The notes beneath the pieces were generated by a model that was not told where the DNA came from, did no database searches, and worked only from the letters and a program-made list of their open reading frames with translations. Below, piece by piece: positions 18,550 through 32,800 of a stretch of 64,000 bases of DNA. Source of the stretch: Paragonimus skrjabini miyazakii (Eukaryota; Platyhelminthes; Trematoda; Plagiorchiida; Troglotrematidae); assembly GCA_014338405.1 (NCBI GenBank), contig JTDE01022266.1, forward strand, positions 16,776 through 80,775. Reading direction: 5' to 3'. Position 1 is the stretch's first letter. Each line of letters opens with the position of its first letter. The translations under genes were made by a program, and so were the position numbers.

Positions 18550-21500
18550 TGATGTGTTCTATCGATCCACCAACCTGTCGGCATCCCACTGGTTCGCCAT
18601 CGCCGTTCGACTGACGCTGTCAACCCCATGATGAGGGCAACTTTGAGAACACGTCGGCAGCTTTATCAAACACTCGTATTCACACCTACGCCACACAGGC
18701 CCGCTGATTCGTCGAGATGATAGTGAGTTGCCCAGTTGGTGTACTCTGTGACATTCCAAACCTGGTCGCCAGGACACCTACAATCGCCCTGGATTTAAGT
18801 CACCTTTTTGTCTTCTCATAATCTTCACGATAGGCGGTCCAATGAACTTCAAACATTTAACTGTCATTATCCTCCGCCCTATTTTCTTGACCTGCTCGAT
18901 AGAAAACACGGAGCAAGTAGATCACAGCCCGGCCAACCAATGAGGTTCACATACTTCTTACTCGGATGCTGTAAAGGTCACCCTTTTAGGGACTTGCGAC
19001 ATCCACAACGATGTACTTTTCGTCAGGTGTGCACTGTTAGGTGAATGTCACTTGGGCATCATGACGGAAGCTCATAGGAAAGGCGAACAACAGTACATCA
19101 TGCGAGACATTTCTTGTCCATCACTACCCACGATTTCAATCCCTGTAAGCCACTGACGTTGAGGACCAGACGTCGCCTGTGATGCATTACTGTTGGAAAT
19201 TTCATTGAATTCATTTGAGTCTACCTCGATACTTCATTATCGATCTGCGCTGTGCATGGTGCTAAGGTGACGATCCAAGAAAATGTAATTTCTCGGGAGA
19301 TCTATCCGATAATCAATATTTAGGTGCAAGCACGTTTTACACATGTTTACCTATCAACTTGTTACTGAATGTGTCGATCCAAATTCGGCGCCATTCCACA
19401 TTGCCTTGCTCACAACTGAACATCTTAGTCAACTGATTTCTTTGTTCATATTGTTTGGGTTGTTACCAGAATCGTTTGTTCCAACCCGGTTTTTTCAAGT
19501 GTTGCACTCCGGTGGGTTGTACACATTCGTTTGTCCGTTCTGATTAACCAATGATTATCATCCAGAACAATCAGCTATTTTTCTCGTTTGCAACTAATTT
19601 GTTAATGTGTAGCTTGTTGCCCTTCTGAACATTATTGACGAACAAATCTTTGAGAGAGAGAGTATCTTATTGTCATCTTACTGTATTATTTTTAAACTTA
19701 CTCACATTCTGTTGATGCACATCGACCATGATCCTAGGCACTTAACAGAAAGTTGTATGATACATTAACTTTTGACAATGTACAATCGTGTGGCGCGAAC
19801 CCAATAAACCTAACGAGCAAAGTAAGCGACAATGCTGGCCAAGTGTGAAAGATCTCAAATAAATTTCTACGTATATATTGTAACTGACATGATAAAATGT
19901 TGGCGTCAGTGCATTCGTGTTTCTCTTGTATACTGACGAATGGGACACATTGACAGGCTGATCACAACAGCTTTGCTTGATTTGTAAACATTGCTTTGGC
20001 GCGATTGCTGTTCGTCCGCTCGAGGAGTGGACTCTTGTGTCCACTTGAGGTAAAGTGGGATATAGCTGTAAATGTAATGCGCAAACGTAGGACAACCGTA
20101 CTAACCGAGGTCATAGTCGAAATGGTGGTAGACTGTCAAGACGTGGCGACAACAAACCAGATACTCTGCAGCTGCACGTACAGTCCATCGTGTCGACTAG
20201 TATTGCTGACGAAATTCCACCACTAACGTGCTACGATCACCTGCCTGCATGGTCATCGCGAATGATAAACTTATCTTGGCAGCAATGGGACTGCAGGTAT
20301 TCGGTATCAACAGTCTTTCTAACGCATCTAAATGTTACATACGGCGTTCAGATCTAAAGGACGACTTGGGGTCACATAATTTGCCCGTCTTTCAGACGGA
20401 ATTTGCAGTTAATGTCCGTTAAACTACTTTCCCTAATGGAATGCGTTACCGCAACCCGTGACATCTAATTGCACGATGCGTTACCTTCACGAAATTTTTA
20501 TTAGTTCGATCGAACGTGAGGAGCACCGGAGATCTAAACTGAGCAGATTTAGATGACTGAGGTTAAGGGAGAACGCAAATACCTGCATAATGTCAGGTAC
20601 GTTTGCTGGCCTCGAGCCAATGCGTATGTATTATGAGGTTAAACTGCCGTATAGGTGAGCGGATCGGGTGCTAGGAAATCATCACAGTTTTCCAATTATA
20701 GGTAAGTCAGTATATCTTAGATAAGACTGCGTAAAATATGAACCCGATGCAGAAGTTGATAGACACAGGTCAATTCGTGATCAATGGCTACGGAATCATC
20801 TATCATCCTTAGTGGTATGGGGAGAGGTCCGGCGACCATCAGAAATTGACCTGTTCAACAAAACGGAGGAGAATGACAGGTGATACGTTAAGACCACTCA
20901 CTGCTGGCGTAAGGAAAAGCCAGTGTATGGACGACGTTGAGCACGACGCACGTACATACTAGACATGACTGTGTGCCCCTACGATTGCCGGCGGTTCAGC
21001 TCTTTGGACTGACAGTCGGCGGTACGTGACAGTTCTGAAATCGCCTTAAACCGTGTGACTCACTGTAAAATCTAACCAATCATCTAGTTGTCTAGTCGGT
21101 GTGATCTGCCGATCCATCTACCTCACTGGTCAACGATCACTTACTTGATCAAATCTACGCAGGCTTACCTCGGCAACAATTTCACACATCCTACTCGTAG
21201 ATGAACTTAATTACTTTGAGATGAGCTTCGACACAAACAAGGTTCATAGTAAAGTTGCATCGTGGGCCTTTGAGCCCTACGATTTGGTTACGAAATACCA
21301 CTTAACCTAAAATACCAAATTTTACGAGGTGGAAGTTCTTCCAGGTAAATTCGAGACTATGCTGTATTCTAACTAGCGAAGTGTATGATTAATGACCCGC
21401 AAATTATCGCAACTCTCGGTCGTAGTAACCACAAAGACACCCTATTTCAATAAATAGCTAAAGTGCCCCCTGACACGAAAACTCCTGTATCTTTTGAAAA

Positions 21501-22664
21501 GCGACCTGGATATCTCCTACCAAGGAGCTCAACCATGTGGTGATTTAAAGCCTCGATGTATCGGTCACTCGATGATCACAGGCAGTTTATTGTCATTGGT
21601 GTCAATGAGGCTGTCGACAACCATGTTTCGACCAAACAACCTGGACGACTCAGGTGCAAAAGCCCACCCCGGCCTTGCGTAAAATATTTATCGACGGTTA
21701 ATAAACCGCGTGGAACCTTGTGTTTGCTTTACCCACTTAACCAAGGCGGCAAGAAGACATAAGATGCGAATTCTTCGTTTATTCTCATAAGTCGGGTAAA
21801 TACAGCATTTAGTCTCACGGGCTTGATGTATGGCGAAAAAACGATGAGATGAACGAACGCCATAATGGCGCAATCTGGGTGGGATAAGTTGTTTCAATGC
21901 CACGTAACGCGATTGATTGAGTCAGCATCTTCCGCCAACAGAGATCTATCATCATCATCAACATAGACAGCAATAGAGATCCGGTGCGTGGTGATTAAAT
22001 GTTCCACATAACCGACTGATGAGAATAAACGAAATGCACATACCTCGCAATGTATGCCTTCTTGGGAAAGTACAGATCAGAGCGGAACACGTAGCAATTA
22101 CAGAGAACTGAAGAATCATACGAATACTATGCGCTCCGCAATCAAACAACGACTGTGCGGGCCGATAAGCGTTATCAGCCCGATCTGACAAACGGGATGC
22201 GCCAATCCAAAAGTGACTTCCGCTACTGCATCCATCACCAAAACCCGTCCACAACTCCTCACTTGTGCCACACAGTTGGGATGGCCGTCTCACATAAAGC
22301 CGCCAGCGGTCTTGACAAAATGTATCCGAGTATGTTCGCTGCCAGCGTTGAAGAGTCAGCAAATACGTCCAGTACCAGCGTTACAGATGTCATGATGACG
22401 ATTACTTTCACAGCAGAGCGTGTACCAAAAAGTATCGACGTTTTGTGAAAATAAGTATCCAGGTTCTCTCTCCCCACCTTAATAAGTATGCCAGAGTTGT
22501 CAACGAGACTCTGTGACGATTTTAATTACCACCCCCCCCCCCGAGAAATTAAGCTTCCCAAAGCATGAGAGATACAAACCTTGTCACCTGTATCTAAAGG
22601 TGATGATCGCAATGAGCCTGCTAATCGCAGGTCAACTGCACCGTGACCATTTGCTTAAAAGGTC
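18550..22664. other. Four kilobases with no supportable gene
   Basis: Open frames here are short, lack recognisable domains and are not framed by matching splice sites. No LTR or LINE motif was recognised. A run of eleven C lies at 22532-22542. Confidence 0.45.
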
Positions 22665-23500
22665 ATGGGGAGCTTCACTAACGGCCAGTTACTTGACCAA
22701 TTCATTCGACTTGTACTGTTGCCCTGTGGACAACACGGATTTCGGAACGGGGTTTCATGTGTTACTAACTCGATGCTCGGAAAAATCGGACATAACAAAC
22801 CAGGTCATGTGGTTCTTGACTGCTTTTGTGCGGCCTCCGACCTAGTAGACCATTTAACACTCTGAACGAAGCTTCGTAACTACGGTATAAAAAATCCTCT
22901 TCTCTTGTGGCTCACCGATCACCTTCAAGCTCGCCAGTTTAATGTTAAAATGGACGGGACTTTCTCAGATTGGTATGTTGCTTTCAGCGGTGTGCCCCAA
23001 CGTCCCACACAGGGACCCGTACTCACTATCCTGTTGTGTTCGAAACCACAACTTGTCAGTCCCCGCTGCAGGTATATGCTGACGACACTAAAATTAGGCG
23101 TACATTGGAAAGTGTGACTGAAAGTGACAGGCGACTACATCATGGGGTCATGAACTGTCGCCTCTCATTCAATACGGCTACACATAAGGTAATGCACCTT
23201 CATCATTCGGGCTGCACGGACCTGTTTGAGGCAAAAATGTGAACGTTATCATAAGCAACCATGTTCAACTCGACCCCACTCTAAACCGTGTCCATGCTTT
23301 TCGTTATTGTTTCGTGGAGTACATTACCTTTACCAAATTAGGTACACCTTCGATCTACAAAAAAGGTTGCGATATCACGTTTTCAGTCCCACCGAGAAAG
23401 ATTGAGCAAACCGTGGAGGTTCTCAGTGTGCTAACAGAATCGCAGGGGAGACTTGATTTTGGTGTATAGAATCATCAATCAACCGCAACAGCTAAAGTAA
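22665..23500 (+). mobile_element. CR1-like LINE reverse transcriptase fragment
   Basis: The + strand encodes, across two or three frames, the ordered RT blocks QHGFRNGVSCVTN, LRNYGIKNPLLLWLTDHLQA, FNVKMDGTFSDWYVAFSGVP and VYADDTKIRRTLES (YADD near 23073), then NTATHKVMHLHH. These are typical of CR1-type LINEs of flatworms. The catalytic YADD is kept, but a stop near 22865 and frameshifts near 23000-23070 make it dead. Both ends are truncated. It belongs to a different family from the LINEs at 6175 and 27998. Confidence 0.8.
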
Positions 23501-26500
23501 CAACCCAATCTGGAATAGCCTATGGGAGTGTCTTACCTGCGTTATCGGTAGTTTTATTCATATGCAAACTTGATGCACATATTCGGGACATCAACTCGAG
23601 TATTCTGGTAACGTGATCATCAGATTCATTGCGACGAAAAGAAAATGCCCTCGATACCCCATTGTTAACGATAGTCAGCTATTGTCTGTTGTATTTACAG
23701 TGTGATCGTTGTGCTCGATAGGCAGTGATCGCCCAACATTCATCAACTATGCCGGTGCTGTGATAATGGATTCCAGAACACGATGATAAAAGATAGGTCA
23801 TATAATTGAATATATGAGTCTATTCAGTCCATTTACTTCAATATAATATGGACTAAAATACCTATTGGAAAACTTCGAAGTATGTCAGTCACGTACGTAT
23901 GCAAAAAAGTCTACCTGATCGTTTCGAAGGCGACTGCAAGATTTTAGGCTATAAAATTCTATTTGTCAAAAATAAGGTGGTACGGATGTGAGCGAGTCGG
24001 AGACAAGGCGCAACACAGAGCAGCAGCCAAAATTGACCAGCAATTATCAAACTATGTCAACATGTAGCGATTGGAAATGAAAGCAAATCAATATGGCAGT
24101 CATGCAGAAAAGTTGACTCCGTATCACATCAGAAATGAGTCAATATAAAACAGCACAATAACTAACACGGCCGCAGATTCACAATCGTGAAAGACAGAGG
24201 GAGCAGGTGGAAAGAGGGGTTAGCGAGGGGTGAGTGCAAGACAAAGCAACAGTAGGAGAAGGCAGGAGTGAAAGCCCACGTGAGAAAGAGGAGAAGTGCA
24301 CAACAGGCGGCCGATTACGGAACATCAAAGTAACGTGGCTTGCACACCGTTGTCATTCTTCGCAGATTGATCAGAATCAGTCTGAAACAGAACAGAAATA
24401 CACTTCAAACGAATGTTGCTTACTTGCAAGAGAGGAAGGTATTTCCAAAATTTTAAAAATTCATACGGAGTAAGTTTGTTTCCCGTCATTAAGTGCTGTC
24501 AAATAAATATCGTTTATGAAAAATGATTTGAGTTGGAACCAAGTAACAAAAAGGTACAGTTTAAACAATGTTAACCAATACATCGATAAAAACGCAGACA
24601 AAATTTTGGAAACGATTATGCCAAAAATATAACCCCAGTGAGATCGTAGAAGTTTTACCCGTCACGGTATGCACAAAGTCTGAAGAAAAATGTTCATATG
24701 TGCACAAGAGGAGACTGTGTAATGGAATTCCAAGCACGTATGCCTAGTAGTCGGTACTCTACAGTTCTTGATTGATTACTCTTGATTCGGTAACTCGGAC
24801 GAAATGAAGTAGCTGCGTTGAAGTCATGAATCGAACCAACAAGACAATGATCTAGGTGGGATCACGCTAACGAATACGTTCAGATAAGCATCTGATTGTG
24901 CGATTCAAGTAAGGAGCGCATGAAAATAGCAGTAGAAACAAACATTCGGTTGTTTAACGGCAAATAAAGCGCTGATGTAAAATTAAAACAAATGTGTGGT
25001 TTGCCAGAAAATATCCTGTTGACATTATTAACAATAAAGTAAACGCCGTTTTTACTTATACTAGATGTGCTTGGTGAAACCAACTCCATAAAATCAAGGG
25101 AAACATAGCGTACGTTAATCCTACAAAGCTCGCTCAACAGTAAGCAAAAACCTCGTATTTCCTGTACACGCTCACCCTACTAACGTATGACCTTCTTAAT
25201 GTATTACCAGTGTTTACGGAGCAATTTTCTTGTACTGTAAGCTTTCAAAATCGCTACATGAACCACGCACAGCGAAGACTAAATCTTAGCGACCGATTTC
25301 TATCAGTGGCATATTCGTTTTTGGTTAACCCTTTTACGAACAAGTTCCTCTGTCCGTCTGAACAACGAAATAAAAAAAAATTGCCGAGTTGCCGGCATGA
25401 CTTCGTAGCTCAGCATTTGCCGCTAGTCCGAATTCGGCCGCAGTCCAAATTATTCACAATTGAGTATCTTCTGAACTTAACACTTGCAATATAATGGACC
25501 TCATTTTTGCATGATTTCATCATACAATGAATGTCCATATATTCTAGAAAAACATGACAACGACTTATCGAAATGGCTTATTTTTTGGCCGCAAGTTTCC
25601 TGTAAAGTTTGACACTCTAATGAATCATCCCTGACTGTGCACACTCCGTGTACGTGATTTCCTATTGTGGATAACTGTCTAATTCTCCCGAATGATGTTG
25701 AGGTGTACAATTCCGTTTCATGATCATGTCAACAAAATACGGTAAACATTGCTTGTCTTTTTTTCTTCATGTTTTTGGTTTCAGGGCCCATCAGTTCCAC
25801 AAACAAACATCACAGGAAAGATCCTACAAGTGCACAATAAAATCAGCAAAACAGAACAAAAGGTAATTCAAACATTATGAGGACTTTACAAACAAAACTC
25901 AAAAAGGTAAACATAACTAGTCAGGCGATCACGTGCACAAAAGATGAGGATGAAGAAAAATGTAATCACTGTAGGAAGACGCGGGAATCAAGGTGTGTGC
26001 AAGTTTACCTTAGCCACTTTTTGCTATCTTTAAGAGTTTGTCCTTTTTTAATTATGTGGAAATGTATGAGGAACAAGTAAACCAATAAACCAAATTCTTA
26101 AATATACATCAATCAATACTGAATGTGTTTCGGATAAACTTTTAACAACCTCTATACCAGGACGCGGAATAAAATAAATAAATCATTATCCATAGCAGGT
26201 GTTACAGAAGGTAAAACGATGCTCAAAAGGCAGCAGGGAGAGTTATAACATACGAAAAATATGTGACAATATAGAAATACCATTGCTATTAAATGTTGTT
26301 TACAAAACTTTATTACGCTTTAAGCAGATCGTGATATCCACTTATAATTTGAGCAATGTGCGAGACTAGTATTGCGAAACCAACAGGCTTTCGAGAAGAA
26401 TTCCTACCAATTACTGAATCGAAGACTTATTTTTTGAATGAGAACTAAATGAATTGTCCAACATATTAAATTTTATAAATAAACATTTTGAAGTGTTAGA

Positions 26501-26716
26501 AGTTACTGTTAACAAATATTTTACGATTACTACGCGCGATTGTGCACAAGATCCGACACTGGAGAAAAAGACTGCAAAAATGAAGTAACGAATTGAAAGA
26601 ACAATGATATAGTGTAACTCCAAACTACTCTGGCTGCATACGGATTATAATGACCACAATGAATAGCAACAAAACGGAAACATCGAGTCTTTACGAACAT
26701 GAAAAAATTCACATAC
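23501..26716. other. AT-rich stretch with no certain gene
   Basis: If the protease gene continues past 26717, its 3' exons or 3' UTR could lie here, but none was identified. On the + strand 25785-25862 is an exon-like 78-nt open stretch between TTTTTGGTTTCAG and AACAAAAG/GTAATT. Confidence 0.4.
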
Positions 26717-26807
26717 TTTTATAGGTTTAGACGGCGGTGACTCTCGTTCGTAGAAGAGTATATAGGCTGAGGGCCGATTAACTAAATCCAAGTTTGTCTC
26801 CTTGACA
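26717..26807 (-). CDS. Protease exon: terminal catalytic strand (AYILFYER)
   Basis: After TTTGACTCTTTCAG, one base completes the codon left open at 37836. The exon encodes VKETNLDLVNRPSAYILFYE and RESPPSKPIK, with a phase-0 donor ATAAAA before GTATGT. AYILFYER is the standard last strand of the USP fold, so the catalytic domain ends here. A tail exon or UTR must follow to the left. Confidence 0.85.
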
Positions 26808-29800
26808 CTGAAAGAGTCAAATGAGAGAAGAGAAGCTAAAAAGGTGTAAGTGAAGGTAAACTGGCCACAAGTAAGGTTATTCCAGTTCTTTTTCACTTAA
26901 GGGTGGCATACTTGATTCTCAAGCACAAACTTTTGCCAGAAGAAAATGAATGAGTTCAGTTGGTGCTTACAAACATCCCAAATTACACGTTAGTTGGTTA
27001 AGAGGTTTGGTTGTAAGATGCGTTGAGTTCTCATAGTGAGCACATTCGATTTATAGATCGGTAGAGCTTCCAATAGACAATCGAACAACCTCATCAATGC
27101 CATCCAGCTAATTATCAAAATGCGTGATATTGTAGCGAAAAGGTGCCCAATAAAGTACAATCTTTATTGTCCAAAACACTAGTTACCATGCCACACGCGC
27201 GCTCGCGATTTTGAATCACAATTCCAGTCCACAACATCCCCAGGTTTCCGTTCACGCGTCGTGTGCACTACTGCATGGTTTACGTGGGTGATCGGCGCCG
27301 TCCATCCGGGGGTTTTCCGCCTGCCAATCTTCGTCCGTTGGTCCGATTCCGATGAACGATGACTCGTCCAATCGCTCATGTTGTCCTCCGTCTATCCACC
27401 GTGGACTTTGACCGTATTCCACGACCGAGTGGAGATATTCCTGCAAGTGTTGGGATAATCACGTCTCCGATTTGGTCATCCATCCTATTTTGGCTGCCAT
27501 GTCCCGCCCGTTGGTCCGATCCGATCGAGCGATGAATCATCCGGTCGCCCACGTCGTCCTCCATCCACTTGCTGTAGATTTTTGAACGCACCTCACACCT
27601 GCGTTGAGGTATTTCGCCGAGGGTTGGAATACTCGCACCTCCTGCCTGACAGTCCACCACCCTCGTCCCTTCTTTGGTGATCCTGTCGCGATTGTGCCAG
27701 AGTGCCAATTGTACACCATTGATCCATCGCTCACGAGGACCTTGGTTGATTTGGAAGCTCGTACTCCTGCAGTTTGTAATAGCAAATGGTCCATTCCATC
27801 GCCTTCTAAATTTTCCTGCGCCGGGGCCGGACGTTTCTCGTCGGCTGTAATCTCTCACTTTCACATGGTCTCCGATCCTGAACGGGCGACATTTATGTGT
27901 GTTGTGCCTCACGTCATATCTTCGCTTATTTCGGCGTTGTCTTTCTGTTGTCCGTTCAAAAGCACGGTGTTCCAGGTGTTGTCGTTCTTGCGGCAATCAT
28001 CATCATCATAGACAACAATACATCAGTGGTTCACACTGATGCTTAACTGCCACACAACCAGGAAGAAGAAATAGCAAACCCTGTATAGCAAGAGAGATGG
28101 GAAAAAAGGAAGGGGACCTAACCACTAAAAAAGAGCTACGTCTACATTCAAACATACAACATCAAGGCACCTATACCGTGCAAACAAACAACCGAGCTGT
28201 AAGTGAAAATAAGGCGTCATCAGCAAGAGACCTTCCTTACGGATTTCACTGCCTCGCGTCATTAAATGCACTCACTTCATAGATAACCCGGCCAAACAAT
28301 GACAACGTTCACGCCGCCGAGCTCGGTTAGCCATCATGTCACCTAACGTCTCAAGCCACCAACTCTCTGAGTCGCGAGGGCTCCAGCCCGGAAGACGAAC
28401 CCAATCTACAGTGACCATTCCCCCATAGTGAACGATTTCATTTGTCTACGCCAGGTCATCGTCTGTCTACCTCGCACTTTGCGCCAATCGGCCGCAGCGC
28501 CGGTAAACAGTGCTCGGTGTGGCAGACGACTAGGTGGCATCCTTAGTACATGACCTAACCACCTAAGTCTGTGCAAATGTAATCACTGGATAAAAGAACT
28601 CGTTTGACAATCAGTGTCAAACACCCGCTTCCTAACCTCCTCGTTACTCACTCGTTGGTGCCACCCAATAAGAGTAGTCGAACGCAGATATCGGTGGTCA
28701 AATACCTCAAGACGGTACACATCTTCCATCCTGAGCTGTCAGGTATCTCTGCCGTAAAATAATATAGTTTTCAATGTCACCGAATATACGCGACACTTAG
28801 GCCTCTCTGTCGTCAAAGGTGCCTCAGATTAACGAACACCAACCTAGCTTTTAGGAGATACGCGTCTTTGTTTCATTTCTTACAACTACGCTGCAGCCTC
28901 CGATGAAACTTCCCAAATATAGAAACCAATCAGCAACCTCCATAAACTCATTAACCAACAATAAACTTACTAAATCACAGCAATCTTGCACAAACACTTT
29001 GCACTTTGAGGCACTGAGGCACATTCCGAAATAGCGTGTCCAGCATTGTTTATGCTGCTAGAAAGTTGTCAAACACTAGCACAATGTTGTCAGCAAAATC
29101 AAGATCAGTCAGCGTTTCATCAGGTAGGAGATCCACACCGGCATCTTGTGATAGCCGGAGACATTTCTCCATTATTTCGTCCACCACAAAATTAGGCGAA
29201 AATGATGAAAGTGGACAGCCTCGACGTACGCCGCTCTCGGTACTGAAACTATCAGACAGTTGACCGTAAACACTAACCTGAGATGAAGTATGGGAATAAA
29301 GCCCCGACAGTATGTTCACATACCTGCGTTTGCACGACTCTAAAAGTGCAGACCGATCCACCGAATCGAACGCACCTTTATAGTCGAGAAATACGGCAAC
29401 TGTTCGCCGGCGGTACATATGACGCTGCTCCCAAATTTGACGAAGGGTAGGAATGTGGTCTATGGATCCCCGGCCACGACGAAACGCCGCCTGTTCTTCT
29501 CTAACGTTTAACTCCCGAACTGCAGTGAGTCAGCGAAGTATGATGGACGCCAGAATCCTGGAAATGACTGCGGTCAAACTAATTCCCCTATGGTTTTCGC
29601 AAGTGCTCCTGATACCTTTCTTGAATATAGGAACTATTATCGCGTGACCCCAGCATGGAGGGATGGTCTCCGTCGTCCACACAAGTTGAAACAGCTGAGT
29701 CAAGTCCCCAACTAACACCTCTCCAACATCTTTAAAAAGTACCGGCACGAGATCATCTAGACTTATTACGATTGAGAGCCGAGATGCAATTGCGAACCAC

Positions 29801-32800
29801 AGTCTCAGTGGGTGGTTCTAAATCTATTGACCAGGGCGTTACATCACAAGTTTGTGGTGGTAGCACGGTAGAAGCAGGAGGCCAGCTAAATCGACCCTCA
29901 AAGTGTTCCGTCCGACGCCCTGACCTTCCGAACTTACTATAGATTGGTGTGCCATCTGTCTCGCTGATGGCTTCACTGACAGACGGTTGCCTGGGTCCGG
30001 TAGCACGGATCAGCTTAAAGAGTTTACCGCTGTTCCCTGAGGCAAAAGCGGTTTCCATTTCCTTAACTTCTTCCACCAACCAAGCCTCAGGATCAGCCTT
30101 TAGACTACGTTTCAGCTTCCTACGGATATCTCTTCTAGAATTATTATGTGAACTGCCAGGAGGAACTTTCCGTCTGGCTTCTAACAACTCCATAGATTTC
30201 TCTGAAATCCTGTTTGTGAAACATATACTCCTGTGCCGCATGCTACGGTACCTGCTTTCCGAATGGCCTGTGAGATTTGTGTTGAGCAGATATTAGGATC
30301 TTCGGAGTGAGTACCACTAAGGCAGCTTTCTAAGCTGGTTTGGTACTTATGCTTTACCGATGGTAAAGCCAATTTCTCAACAACCAGTCGTTGCTGTCGG
30401 TGGGGTCGATCATCAGCAAAAGTAAGAACAAAACGACTACATACCAATGCATGATCTGAGTCCAAGTACGTGCTCCAATAAGAACGACAATCTTGAATGG
30501 AACCACGCCACCTGTAACAAACAGTTATTTGGTCTGTCTAAGACCAGGCCTGATTCGGAGCAGGCGGGCGCCAAGTATAGCAATGACGTGAACGATGCCT
30601 AAAACTGGTGCTGGCTAAAATTAGCTTATGCTCAGCGCACAGCTGTAACAAACGCCCGCCATTATCTGACCGATGTGATGCTATCCCAAACCCTCCACCT
30701 AAACGAGATTCGGCCTCAACAAGGCGACCGACCTGAGCATTCATATCTCCCGCCAGAACAATTATATCAGAGCCACGTGTGGACCGAAGGAGAATAGCCG
30801 AATCCGAGTAGAACGCGTCTTTCACGCCGAAGTAACTATAGTCAGTAGGAGCGTAAGCGGATATGATGAATAAATTCCTGAAAGTCTTGCGTCTAGAGTT
30901 GACCTTAACGGAATCTGCCAAGCAGACGGCACAAAGTCTACTGTTAACAGGAATCCAATCTATCGATGAGGCTGCGGCCGTCGCGCTAAGGACTATACCT
31001 ACTTCGGCCTGACCTATAACAGCGGCTGTGGAGTCACCCGAAGTGTATAAGTAGTATCAAATAGACAATGCGGGTGATGTTAGTTCCATACGCTGGCTAC
31101 TATCCTGGATTCTAGTTTCCGAGATACAGCAGACATCGATATGCAACTAATCTAACGTTCGTGCAAAAGTGACCTATTGACCTATCTGTTTTAGAGTGCG
31201 AACGTTGAAGGCACCTATATTAATTCGCATTCTAAGCTTAAGCAAGGGGCGAGGGAGACATGAAGGTGAATGGCAAGAGACGGAACTTACCGGCCCAGTG
31301 TTACCACGGTTAGCTACGTCTGTTGTATGCAGTAGATAGGGCCACCCAGTTTATACTGCGAGGCGGCCGATGCAGTATAGAATTACTGGTGTTGTGACTA
31401 TTCATGGCTAAGACACTGTTAGGGCGCCCAGACCTAGACAGGAGAACGATTAGGGTTCTCAACCAAAGCCTTTGGCTCAAAAGCCTACACCACAAGGCAG
31501 CGGCACTGGTACGTTTTCCGAAAGAAGATGCCAACCTTCTTCCAACCCCCAACCTGGAGGACCAGGAGACTGGTTTGTTAGCCCTCTACCTATTGGCCTG
31601 CCTGGCATGAGTGACTCTATCGGTGTGGTGGCCACACCGTCCAGTTTAGCCCACTGGGTCATCGAGATGCGCAAGCCGTCACACCGCGTCAAGGTCAAGT
31701 CTCGTTGTGACAGTCTTGCGGTGATAATTGCTCCCCTCTGTCTCTGGACACGCAGATATCCAACAGAATCCTTGGCTCCCTCCCGTATGTCAGTTCAAAT
31801 GGGGAACTCTCGGTTGTTGCAAGCTTCGTCGTGCGGTATCCAAACAACATGTCCGGTATTCTTTCTTCCCAGTTATTGTCTCTACTATTCAGTCATTCCT
31901 TCATTGTACGATTGAACCGCTCCGTCAGTCCGTTCGTTTGTGGATGGTACGGTGATGTTCTCAGGCACTGAATCCCCCAATTCCTCAGCATCTTCTGAAA
32001 TTGCCGCCCTTCAAAACACGGGTCCTGGTCCGTGATAACTCTGTGCGGTACTCCAAAGCGAGCCAAGACGATGTTCATGAAAGCGTGTGCCACCGTTCCG
32101 CTCGTTTGATCTGCCGTTGGAATGGCTTCCACTCATCGTGTGAAGTGGTCAATCATGACAACTACTCGTTGGGAGCGGACCAAAAATGTCTATACCCCAG
32201 ATGTGCGCGGCCTTCTCTGTTACAATCGATTGCATGGGCGGTGTTGTCGTCATTGTCTCCCAGTTCTGTTGGCAATTGGGGCAGGCTCGAATGAAGTCAA
32301 TCACATCTTTCCGCATTGTGGGCCAAAATACCCTTCGCCGCAGTAGATCGTACACGCGTTCTCGTCCCATGTGAACATCTGTGTGTGCCAGTCGAATCAC
32401 GTTCCTTCTGGTTCACTTGAATAAATGACAGTCTTCGAGGTCGGAGCCCTCGCTGCACCTCCACGTCGACGACAATTTGACCGTTCTTCAAGTGTAGCCG
32501 GTCCTAGATCTGTAGCAGTTCGTTCAGTCCCGAAGTCAACGTCTTGGGTTTGGTATCTGCCAGCAGATGTTCACATACTTCGCGTACTTGAGGGTCTTGG
32601 GGCTGGTTGTCCAAGATGTCTTTATCGGCAACCCATACTGTGTTCACGGGTATGGCTTCAGATGGCAGCTCACTTAACTGTATCGGTCGCGACAGTGCAT
32701 CAGGTACCGCATTGTTCGTGCCGTTGACATGTCCGATAGTAAAGTTGAACTCTTGCAGTCGAAGTGCTCAGCGTGCCAGTCGTCCACGTGGATTCTTCGC

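Larger units (their letters stand above)
27998..31713 (-). mobile_element. LINE family 1, copy C: near full-length, nested in gypsy integrase
   Basis: This 3.7-kb copy has leader (31713-31240), endonuclease (31240-30430), linker, RT (29750-29050), C-terminal block (28990-28290) and 3' tail with ATGATGATGATG against the flank. Both flanks carry a degraded copy of the same gypsy integrase sequence (CAATTATCACCGCAAGA at the right, ATTGCCGCAAGAAC at the left, minus sense), a target-site duplication of about 16 bp. It is the most complete copy here and defines the family as one ORF with an APE endonuclease and RT. Multiple stops and frameshifts are present. Confidence 0.9.
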
